Positions 57,391-64,000 of a DNA stretch of 64,000 nucleotides are shown in pieces. The notes under the pieces were generated by a model. That model had not been told where the DNA came from. It made no database searches and was given only the letters and a program-made list of their open reading frames with translations. Numbering within the stretch: position 1 is the stretch's first letter; each line of letters opens with the position of its first letter. Source of the DNA: Clostridia bacterium (lineage in GTDB: Bacteria > Bacillota > Clostridia > Oscillospirales > Acutalibacteraceae); assembly GCA_017436285.1 (NCBI GenBank), contig JAFSDL010000021.1, forward strand, positions 1-64,000, read 5' to 3'. Both the position numbers and the translations under genes were made by a program.

Positions 57391-58770
57391 TTATTCTGCT
57401 GTTTCTTCTGTTGTATCCTCAACAGGCTCTTCATAGAGAAGAGTGTAGAGCATCTGCTTATTCTGTTCAAGGTCAATGGAAATGCTTGAGCCGTCCCACT
57501 GAGTTGAATACCACCAAGTGCCGTCAAAAGGAATCTGCTGAGAAACAATAAGCTCGTCCGAATTTGCGCCTGACTTTACAAGGCAACCTGAAAGACTGAA
57601 AATAAGGCTCCAGAAATCAGTTGTTGAAAGAGTTGTTTCAATATATGGTGCAACATCACCTGCAGTTGAAATGAGACCGAAAATGCCAACGGGATTAATC
57701 TGAGACTTAACCTTTGTTGCAATGGCGCTCAGCACCTTTCTCTGTCGCTGAGTTCTCATAAAATCCGAATCAAGCTTACGAATACGGGAATACCAAAGAG
57801 TCTGATAGCCGTCAAGGTGAACATTTTCACCACTTTCAACTGTATCGGGCTTTTCCTCTTTTCCGTATGAATGGCGGTTGTTTATATAATCTGCTTCGTC
57901 TTCCGTTACCTCAATATCAACACCACCGAGGCCATCAACAAGCTCTGTAAACATTTCAAAATTAACTGTTGCATAATCATCAATTTTAATTCCGAAATTC
58001 TGCTCAATGGTCTGAATAAGAAGATTTGCACCACCCCAGGAATAAGCGGCATTGACCTTTGATTCGCGATTGCCGGGAATAGCCAGATGAGTATCACGAA
58101 GAATGGAGCAAAGTGTTATTCTGCCCGTTGCTTTATTTACAGAGGCAATCATAATACTGTCACTACGGGAAGAGCCACCGGTATCCTTATCAGAGCCGAT
58201 GAGAAGAATGTTTCTTACATTTTTATCGCTTATAAGCTCAACACCTTCAACGTGCTCAATTTCCTCAGCCTTTGCAAACTTACCCACAACACCGTTTGCC
58301 ATTGCAAACATAATTCCGCCGAAAGCTAATACAACTGCAAGAATAACTGCAACTATTACCTTGCCCTTTGAGCCCTTCTTTTTGGGTACAAGCTTACCCC
58401 TTCTTGCTTCAAAATCTGAAATTTCATCAGTATTCTGCAAGCTTTTTTTGCGACTCAAGGGAGGAGTTGCAGGTATTTCTACCGAGAAATCCTCATCGTT
58501 GTATTCATCGAGCTCCTGAGTCTGATGAATTGACCTGCTTTTGCTTATATAAATACCATCCTCTTCAGGCTCTTCTCTGCGTTTTTGACTGATGTATATA
58601 TCCTCTTTAGCGGAATCACTGAAAACATCTTCAAATTCATCTTCCATATCTGAAGAGTTACTGTACACATCCTCATATTCATCCTTGTTCTTTACATAGC
58701 TCAAAAGCTCTATGTAATCGTCATTTATAGACATTTTTTTGTCTTCATTGGGGGTTAATTTATCTGCCAA
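57391..58770 (-). CDS. LytR-CpsA-Psr (LCP) cell-wall glycopolymer ligase with long cytoplasmic head
   Basis: Transfers glycopolymers from lipid carriers to peptidoglycan. The LCP domain (about 185-380) has I-L-L-I-G-S-D, S-R-S-D-S-I-M-I-A, the R-D-T-H-L-A-I-P-G arginine loop and N-A-A-Y-S-W-G-G. A single membrane helix (about 136-160) is preceded by an unusually long acidic cytoplasmic head (about 1-135) with two similar D-I/G-Y-I-S-x-x-R/K-R segments (DIYISQKRREE, GIYISKSRSI). Such heads may interact with kinases or division proteins; that is an inference. The C-terminus ends in an E/T-rich tail. Confidence 0.9.
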   Translation of the reverse strand: MADKLTPNEDKKMSINDDYIELLSYVKNKDEYEDVYSNSSDMEDEFEDVFSDSAKEDIYISQKRREEPEEDGIYISKSRSIHQTQELDEYNDEDFSVEIPATPPLSRKKSLQNTDEISDFEARRGKLVPKKKGSKGKVIVAVILAVVLAFGGIMFAMANGVVGKFAKAEEIEHVEGVELISDKNVRNILLIGSDKDTGGSSRSDSIMIASVNKATGRITLCSILRDTHLAIPGNRESKVNAAYSWGGANLLIQTIEQNFGIKIDDYATVNFEMFTELVDGLGGVDIEVTEDEADYINNRHSYGKEEKPDTVESGENVHLDGYQTLWYSRIRKLDSDFMRTQRQRKVLSAIATKVKSQINPVGIFGLISTAGDVAPYIETTLSTTDFWSLIFSLSGCLVKSGANSDELIVSQQIPFDGTWWYSTQWDGSSISIDLEQNKQMLYTLLYEEPVEDTTEETAE

Positions 58771-58825
58771 GATGCTTCTCCTTTTTATGAACGGACAAAT
58801 CCGTTCAATGTTTTATGTTTTTAAA

Positions 58826-59551
58826 TCAGTTACCTAATTTAATATTTATTCCGCCATTACCATCACTACTTGGTGGTGTTGGAAGGTATGGGTGAATAGC
58901 ATTAGCAAGCTTACTGATGGGCATTGACTGAAGGTAAACCTTACCGGGACCTGTAATAACAGTATGGAACATACCCGAGCCACCCAGAAACATATTTTTC
59001 AAGCCCTTAACTGCTTCAACGCTCATTGAACAGCTTTCGCTCATTGCGGCAAGATGACCTGTATTTACAACAATGCTCTCCCCTGCACCAAGGGTATATT
59101 CTTTGCAATTACCATCAATTTCAACAAACACCATACCGTTACCGGTAATTCTCTGCATAACAAAACCCTCGCCACCGAAGAAGCCTGCACCTGCTCTGTG
59201 CTGGAAGAAAACAGAAATATCAAGCCCTTTTTCCATAGCAAGAAAGCCTTTTTTCTGAACAACAATACCATTACCCGATGTTACCTCGAAGGGTATAATT
59301 CCACCGGGGAAGCTTGATGAAAAGGCAATCATACCTGTTCCGCTTACAGAGGTGAATTCATTGAGAAAAATTGATTCGCCTGAAAACAATCTGCCTAAAG
59401 CCTTTTTCACTCCACCCCCTGCATTTGTTTCCATCTTCATATTGGGACTCATCCAGCTCATAGAGCCGGTTTCTGTGCAAAGGGTCTGACCCTGCTCAGG
59501 ATAGCAAATTACAACGGGCAAGCTACCGCCTTCAATTTCATATTTCAACAT
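58826..59551 (-). CDS. AIM24/TIGR00266-family protein
   Basis: A 241-residue beta-rich cytoplasmic protein with the family's motifs: Y-E-I-E-G-G-S-L-P-V-V, T-E-T-G-S-M-S-W-M-S, G-x-G-x-x-x-x-x-R-L-F-S-G-E-S-I-F-L-N, F-S-S-S-F-P-G-G-I-I-P and F-L-A-M-E-K-G-L-D-I-S-V-F-F-Q. Its function is unknown; homologues exist from bacteria to mitochondria. It lies between the LCP and ilvE genes with 55-base and 118-base gaps; GGAGGT lies upstream. Confidence 0.9.
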   Translation of the reverse strand: MLKYEIEGGSLPVVICYPEQGQTLCTETGSMSWMSPNMKMETNAGGGVKKALGRLFSGESIFLNEFTSVSGTGMIAFSSSFPGGIIPFEVTSGNGIVVQKKGFLAMEKGLDISVFFQHRAGAGFFGGEGFVMQRITGNGMVFVEIDGNCKEYTLGAGESIVVNTGHLAAMSESCSMSVEAVKGLKNMFLGGSGMFHTVITGPGKVYLQSMPISKLANAIHPYLPTPPSSDGNGGINIKLGN

Positions 59552-59625
59552 AGAATTACCTCCTTTGATGTTTTATTTATTAGATTATATATTTTTTTCT
59601 CTGCTTTTTCAAGTATATAAGCATA

Positions 59626-59664
59626 AAAACACTCTTTGCCTCAAATTGCAAAGAGTGTTTAATG
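59626..59664 (-). terminator. ilvE terminator
   Basis: AAACACTCTTTGC-N8-GCAAAGAGTGTTT, perfect, directly after the ilvE stop on the minus strand. Confidence 0.85.
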
Positions 59665-59669
59665 ATAAT

Positions 59670-60746
59670 TTAGTTTACCTTAACAATCCAACCAAGCTTA
59701 TCCTCGCGCTTGCCCCACTGAATACCTGTGAGTTCATCGTAAAGGAACTGAGCAACGGGTCCGATTTTTGAATCGTTGATTACAATGTGCTCGTCGCCAT
59801 CGATATATTCACCAACAGGTGAAATAACTGCAGCAGTACCTGTACCGAAGGATTCCTGAAGCTTACCGTTTTTGTGAGCTTCCTTAACCTCGTCAATAGA
59901 GATTTTTCTTTCCTCTACCTTGTAACCGTTTGCTTTAAGCACCTCAATACAGGATGCTCTTGTAACACCGGGAAGAATGTTGCCATCCTCAAGAGAGGGT
60001 GTGATAACTGTATCATCAATAACGAAGAAAACGTTCATTGCGCCAACCTCGTCAATATACTTTCTTTCAACACCATCGAGCCAGAGAACCTGAGCATAGC
60101 CCATTTTATCTGCCTTTTCCTGACCGATAAGAGAAGCAGCATAGTTACCGCCTGCCTTAGCCATACCTGTACCGCCCTTTACACAACGAACATATTCGCG
60201 TTCAATGTAAATCTTAACGGGGTCCATACCATTTGCATAATATGAGCCAACAGGTGAAAGAATTATTGCAAAAATATAGCTATGTGAAGCGTGAACGCCA
60301 AGGAAGGCATCAGTTGCAATAATGAAGGGACGGATATAAAGTGATGTTCCGTCATTATGAGGAACCCAATCCTTATCAACATCAACAACAGTCTTGATAG
60401 CCTCAAGAACCATATCGGGATCAAGTCTGGGAACGCAAAGACGGTCGCAGGTGTTGTTCATTCTTTCGATATTTTTCTGAGGACGGAAAAGCTGAATACT
60501 ACCGTCTGCAGTTCTGTATGCTTTAAGACCTTCAAAAAGCTCCTGTGCATAGTGGAAAACCATTGATGATGGGTCAAGAGAGAGAGGACCATAGGGTACA
60601 ACTCTGCCATCGTGCCAGCCCTGACCTTCATCATAGTTCATAATAAACATATGGTCTGTAAAGATTTTACCGAAGCCAAGCTTGCTCTCATCCTGAGGCT
60701 TTGCCTTGGGAGCGGTTGTTCTTTCAATTTTGAAATTATAACTCAT
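59670..60746 (-). CDS. ilvE: Branched-chain amino-acid aminotransferase
   Basis: PLP enzyme that interconverts Leu/Ile/Val and their 2-oxo acids, fold type IV, 358 residues. The catalytic Lys is in E-R-K-Y-I-D-E-V-G-A-M-N, preceded by the eukaryote/BCAT-II-like C-V-K-G-G-T-G-M-A-K-A-G-G-N-Y, and P-G-V-T-R-A-S lies toward the C-terminus. It follows the VOR operon on the same strand after 37 bp, which supports a joint role in moving branched-chain oxo-acids between amino acids and acyl-CoAs. Confidence 0.93.
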   Translation of the reverse strand: MSYNFKIERTTAPKAKPQDESKLGFGKIFTDHMFIMNYDEGQGWHDGRVVPYGPLSLDPSSMVFHYAQELFEGLKAYRTADGSIQLFRPQKNIERMNNTCDRLCVPRLDPDMVLEAIKTVVDVDKDWVPHNDGTSLYIRPFIIATDAFLGVHASHSYIFAIILSPVGSYYANGMDPVKIYIEREYVRCVKGGTGMAKAGGNYAASLIGQEKADKMGYAQVLWLDGVERKYIDEVGAMNVFFVIDDTVITPSLEDGNILPGVTRASCIEVLKANGYKVEERKISIDEVKEAHKNGKLQESFGTGTAAVISPVGEYIDGDEHIVINDSKIGPVAQFLYDELTGIQWGKREDKLGWIVKVN

Positions 60747-60783
60747 TGAAAATAACCTCTTTTCAATACTTAATAATTATTGA

Positions 60784-61320
60784 TTAATAGTCGTAACCGA
60801 GCTTAAGCGCGGTTTTGTTTACTTCAAGAAGATTCTGACGACGAGCTGAAACAACCTTTGCGAGAGGTGCATCAATACCATCGAAGCCAAGCTCTTCTAC
60901 TTCTTTAAGAAGCTTACCTGTAATAATCATATTAGCAAGAGTGCTGATCCCCTGCTCATTTGCAAGCTGAGTTGCAGGAATATAGAAAACCTCAACGTCT
61001 GTTCTTTCAACCTTTCTTGTAATAAGAGTTGAATCAACGAAGATTTTACCACCTGAAACAACTTCATTTTCATATTTATCAAGTGAAGGAAGGTTCATAG
61101 CAACAAGAACATCGGGCTTGCCGACAATGGGAGAGCCGATGGGCTCATCGCTTACGATAACGCTACAGTTTGCAGTACCGCCACGCATTTCAGGACCATA
61201 AGAAGGAAGCCAGGAAACCTGCTTATTTTCAAGAAGACCCTTGTATGCAACGAATTTACCTGCAAAAAGAATACCCTGACCGCCGAAACCGGCAAAAAGA
61301 ATGTTACATGCTTTACTCAT
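60784..61320 (-). CDS. 2-oxoacid:ferredoxin oxidoreductase, gamma subunit
   Basis: A 178-residue subunit of the four-chain oxidoreductase. Family start [12 protein letters not shown] and the [15 protein letters not shown] segment are clear. Its TAATG overlap with the beta subunit shows tight coupling. The subunit completes the TPP/CoA-binding heterotetramer. Confidence 0.93.
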   Translation of the reverse strand: MSKACNILFAGFGGQGILFAGKFVAYKGLLENKQVSWLPSYGPEMRGGTANCSVIVSDEPIGSPIVGKPDVLVAMNLPSLDKYENEVVSGGKIFVDSTLITRKVERTDVEVFYIPATQLANEQGISTLANMIITGKLLKEVEELGFDGIDAPLAKVVSARRQNLLEVNKTALKLGYDY

Positions 61321-62072
61321 TATTTTGCCTCCTCTGCGTAGATATCTTTATAAACACCCAAAGGATAATAAGGAAGCATATTTTCCTCAAGCCATTCGAG
61401 CGCCTTTGCGGGTGTCATACCCCAGTTTGTAGGACAAGTTGAAACAACCTCAACAAGAGAGAAGCCCTTGCCATCAAGCTGATTCTGAAATGCCTTTTTA
61501 ATAGCAGCCTTTGCTTTTCTGACATTTGTGGGGTTATTTACGGAAACTCTTTCAAGGTATGCAGCGCCGTCAACATTCTGAAGAAGCTCGCAAACCTTAA
61601 CGGGATAACCTACTGTTTCAACATCTCTTCCGTAGGGAGAGGTCTGAGTAACCTGACCGGGAAGAGTTGTGGGAGCCATCTGACCGCCTGTCATACCATA
61701 AATTGCATTGTTTACGAAAATAACTGTGATATTCTCGCGTCTTGCAGCGGCGTGAACAGTTTCTGCAGTACCGATAGCGGCAAGGTCACCGTCACCCTGA
61801 TATGTGAAAACAACATTGTTTTCGGGGTCTGCTCTTTTAACACCTGTTGCAACTGCGGGCGCTCTGCCGTGAGGTGCCTGAATAAAGTCACAGGTGAAAT
61901 AATCATAAGCCATAACGGAGCAACCAACGGGAGCAACACCGATTGTTCTGCCTTCAATACCGAGCTCATCAATAACCTCGGCAACAAGTCTGTGAATAAT
62001 ACCATGAGTACAACCGGGACAATAGTGAAGCGGTGCATCAGTTAATGTTTTCGGTTTTTCGAATACTACCAT
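61320..62072 (-). CDS. 2-oxoacid:ferredoxin oxidoreductase, beta (TPP) subunit
   Basis: TPP-binding subunit, 250 residues. H-Y-C-P-G-C-T-H-G and [12 protein letters not shown]...[14 protein letters not shown] carry the cluster cysteines and the G-D-G-D...N-N TPP site. Together with the alpha, gamma and ferredoxin chains it oxidatively decarboxylates 2-oxo-acids to acyl-CoA. One base overlap (TAATG) joins it to both flanking subunits. Confidence 0.94.
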   Translation of the reverse strand: MVVFEKPKTLTDAPLHYCPGCTHGIIHRLVAEVIDELGIEGRTIGVAPVGCSVMAYDYFTCDFIQAPHGRAPAVATGVKRADPENNVVFTYQGDGDLAAIGTAETVHAAARRENITVIFVNNAIYGMTGGQMAPTTLPGQVTQTSPYGRDVETVGYPVKVCELLQNVDGAAYLERVSVNNPTNVRKAKAAIKKAFQNQLDGKGFSLVEVVSTCPTNWGMTPAKALEWLEENMLPYYPLGVYKDIYAEEAK

Positions 62073-63136
62073 TATTTGTTACCTCCTTCATTGATTTCTT
62101 CAATTTTTGCAAGCACTTCTTCGGGAGCGGGAATCATACCGCCTGTGCGATTGCAAAGATATACGGGCTTCTTGCATTCTGTTGCAAGCTTAACATCTTC
62201 AATCATCTGCCCCATATTCATTTCAACACAAAGGAATGCTTTGCATTTATCTGCCGCAGCTCTGAGAACCTTCTCAGGGAATGGCCAGAGAGTAATAGGA
62301 CGAATCATACCAACCTTGATGCCCTTTGCACGTGCTTCAACAATAGCGTTTTTAGCAACACGAGCTGTAATACCGAAGGAAACAACACAAATATCTGCAT
62401 CATCCATAAGATATTCTTCAAAAAGGACTTCGTTCTCTTCTACTGTTTTATATCTTGCATAACGCTCGAAGTTGGTTTTTTCAAGCTCTTCGGGTTTAAG
62501 ATAAAGAGAGTTAACAATATTATGCTTTCTCTCCCCTTTTGTACCTGTAAGTGCCCAGGGTTTATCGAATGTATTGGGTGCTGTATCAGGAAGCTCAACA
62601 GGCTCCATCATCTGACCGAGAGTACCGTCTGCAAGAATCATTGCAGGCATTCTGTATTTATCTGCAAGGTCAAATGCAGTGCTTGTAAGGTCTGCCATTT
62701 CCTGAACTGATGCAGGTGCAAGAACAATTTTCTTGAAGTCACCGTGGCTACCACCCTTAACTGCCTGGAAATAGTCAGACTGAGAGGGCTGAATACCACC
62801 AAGACCGGGGCCACCACGCTGAACATTAACAATAAGTGCAGGAACATCTGAGCCTGCTATGTAAGAAATACCCTCGCTCTTAAGAGAAACTCCGGGGCTT
62901 GATGATGATGTCATAACGCGTTTGCCTGTTGCAGCAACGCCAAGAACCATATTAATAGCAGCAATTTCACTTTCTGCCTGAAGGAATACGCCACCTACCT
63001 TGGGCATTCTTTTTGCCATATAAGCGGCAATTTCTGTCTGAGGTGTAATGGGGTAACCGAAATAATGCATACAACCTGCTCTGATTGCAGCCTCGGCAAT
63101 AGCCTCATTACCCTTCATTAAAACTTTCTCACCCAT
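62072..63136 (-). CDS. 2-oxoacid:ferredoxin oxidoreductase, alpha subunit (VorB-like)
   Basis: A 354-residue subunit with the pyrimidine-binding half of the TPP site: [36 protein letters not shown] and [11 protein letters not shown]. Its length and pattern resemble VorB (3-methyl-2-oxobutanoate dehydrogenase); 2-oxoglutarate specificity (KorA) cannot be ruled out by eye. The adjacent ilvE favours branched-chain substrates. GTAAGGTGAAAT precedes the start. Confidence 0.9.
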   Translation of the reverse strand: MGEKVLMKGNEAIAEAAIRAGCMHYFGYPITPQTEIAAYMAKRMPKVGGVFLQAESEIAAINMVLGVAATGKRVMTSSSSPGVSLKSEGISYIAGSDVPALIVNVQRGGPGLGGIQPSQSDYFQAVKGGSHGDFKKIVLAPASVQEMADLTSTAFDLADKYRMPAMILADGTLGQMMEPVELPDTAPNTFDKPWALTGTKGERKHNIVNSLYLKPEELEKTNFERYARYKTVEENEVLFEEYLMDDADICVVSFGITARVAKNAIVEARAKGIKVGMIRPITLWPFPEKVLRAAADKCKAFLCVEMNMGQMIEDVKLATECKKPVYLCNRTGGMIPAPEEVLAKIEEINEGGNK

Positions 63137-63146
63137 TTATTTCACC

Positions 63147-63353
63147 TTACCTTTCAACAGTTATAGCACAGTCAGGGCACATTGTTGCACAGAAAGCGCA
63201 ACCAATACACTTGCTTTCATCAATGCAATGTGCAGGATGATGTCCTTTTGCGTTAAGCTTTGCAGAGTCGAGCTCCACAATTTTCTTGGGACAAGCAGTT
63301 ACGCACAAACCGCAACCCTTGCAAACATTTTCTGCGAATGTTACTTTTGCCAT
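63147..63353 (-). CDS. 2[4Fe-4S] ferredoxin (delta) subunit
   Basis: A 68-residue dicluster ferredoxin with C-K-G-C-G-L-C-V-T-A-C-P and C-I-G-C-A-F-C-A-T-M-C-P, the two C-x2-C-x2-C-x3-C-P motifs. It is the electron exit of the oxidoreductase and the first gene of the four-subunit set; the alpha gene follows after 10 bases. AGGAGGC lies upstream of its start. Confidence 0.95.
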   Translation of the reverse strand: MAKVTFAENVCKGCGLCVTACPKKIVELDSAKLNAKGHHPAHCIDESKCIGCAFCATMCPDCAITVER

Positions 63354-63364
63354 TTTTCTGCCTC

Positions 63365-64000
63365 CTAAATTATCTTTTTTTGTAAAGTCAGCGGAAACAG
63401 ATTTTCAACCTTTCCGTTGAGATTATTTACTAATTTTTCTGTGACAGTTGTCATTTTAACAGGTAATCCCGTTAATTCTGACAATTTTTCGGCACTGTCA
63501 ACCGAATTTATAACATCCTCTTCTGTGGTAAGCTCACCAAGATTGGAGTTATTAACAATTGCTGTGAATTTAACCTTACACGCAGCTTCAATTTCCTGCA
63601 TTATTTCATACGCCGACTCTGCATCGGGAGTCAAGGGACGATATTTATTGAAAACGAAAAGCATTTCATAATCATTTTCTTCTTTTATAGCGTCTGCATA
63701 TCTTCCCAGTGCATAAGCGCCACGGTCATCACCGCCAATATCCATTATCGCCTTTTCTTCGCGTTTGTCAAGAAGAGAATAAACATCCTGAGGTAAAGCG
63801 GGTAAATCCACATTTGAATTTGCAAATGCAGATGAAATAAGCCTGATGCCTGCATTGTTCAGTTCTTCAAGACTATCGCGAGTTCTGAAATAGGGATTAA
63901 CTATATCAAGGTCGGCAATGACTACATTTTCACCAAGGCTTTTAAGATACAAAGCATAGTTTACTGCGATATTTGTTTTACCACTGCCATAATGCCCTGC
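63365..64000 (-). CDS. P-loop ATPase, N-terminus cut by window edge
   Basis: The frame is open to the last base of the window, and its N-terminus lies beyond it. The visible part starts with the Walker A segment G-H-Y-G-S-G-K-T-N followed by I-A-V-N-Y-A-L-Y-L-K-S-L-G-E-N-V-V-I-A-D-L-D-I-V-N-P-Y-F-R, which resembles deviant P-loop MinD/ArsA-type NTPases, and later I-M-D-I-G-G-D-D-R-G-A. It stops 11 bases before the ferredoxin gene on the same strand, so it is probably transcribed with the VOR operon. It may serve cluster loading or complex maturation, but this is a guess. Confidence 0.7.
   Translation of the reverse strand, partial: AGHYGSGKTNIAVNYALYLKSLGENVVIADLDIVNPYFRTRDSLEELNNAGIRLISSAFANSNVDLPALPQDVYSLLDKREEKAIMDIGGDDRGAYALGRYADAIKEENDYEMLFVFNKYRPLTPDAESAYEIMQEIEAACKVKFTAIVNNSNLGELTTEEDVINSVDSAEKLSELTGLPVKMTTVTEKLVNNLNGKVENLFPLTLQKKII

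Overview
The window looks like chromosomal DNA of an anaerobic, spore-forming gut-type Clostridia (Oscillospiraceae/Ruminococcaceae-like). The evidence is low GC with AT-rich intergenic DNA, spore genes (SpoVT, a SipL-like SPOCS/LysM protein), a four-subunit 2-oxoacid:ferredoxin oxidoreductase, a PcsB-type FtsEX hydrolase, Gram-positive lipoproteins, two type I signal peptidases and CCA-encoding tRNA genes. This placement rests on gene content recognised by eye, not on a database search.

Layout. 1-9.3 kb: tail of gapdh, a substrate-binding lipoprotein with reversed lobe order, greA, a small inverted-repeat element, an unknown gene, the ftsE-ftsX-M23 hydrolase operon, a CdaR/PucR-type regulator, an RsuA-type pseudouridine synthase, a DUF4830 protein and a prepilin peptidase. 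9.4-13.5 kb: a secreted lipase-like protein, mtaB, and a tRNA cluster (Gly-Arg-His-Gln) followed by a run of hairpins. 13.5-22 kb: Nudix hydrolase, a flavoprotein gene broken by an in-frame TAG with its 2Fe-2S flavin reductase, a membrane-linked XRE regulator, a B12/radical SAM protein, a small protein resembling the DUF1874/AcrIII-1 fold, a NamZ-like DUF1343 protein and a Gfo/Idh oxidoreductase.

22-32 kb is the most unusual region. A LysR regulator sits beside a seven-gene minus-strand operon: MmgE/PrpD protein, aldo-keto reductase, phosphonopyruvate/sulfopyruvate-decarboxylase-like TPP enzyme, a TIM-barrel-like protein, a CitE-like C-C lyase of the type found in ter clusters, and fumarase/tartrate-dehydratase beta and alpha subunits. 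Divergent to it are a TRAP/DctM-like permease and a tiny two-helix membrane protein. The divergent promoters are both recognisable, and each has a related inverted repeat just downstream of its predicted start site. I read this as a co-regulated uptake and degradation pathway for an unidentified organic acid.

32-49 kb: HAD phosphatase, OxlT-like and GPH-type transporters, DUF4279, SpoVT, TrmN6-type methyltransferase, COG2509-type flavoprotein, TspO, an acyl-CoA-ligase-like protein overlapping an exported unknown, NADP-type glutamate dehydrogenase, a 107-bp tandem repeat, two-subunit aconitase X and a DUF5696 protein. 49-64 kb: PrsA-like foldase, M19 dipeptidase, yraN, rnhB, rbgA, two lepB genes, rplS, a SipL-like protein, an element with 21-bp terminal inverted repeats, an LCP ligase, an AIM24 protein, ilvE, the VOR-type operon and a P-loop ATPase cut by the window end. 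IlvE and VOR next to each other fit interconversion of branched-chain amino acids, 2-oxoacids and acyl-CoAs.
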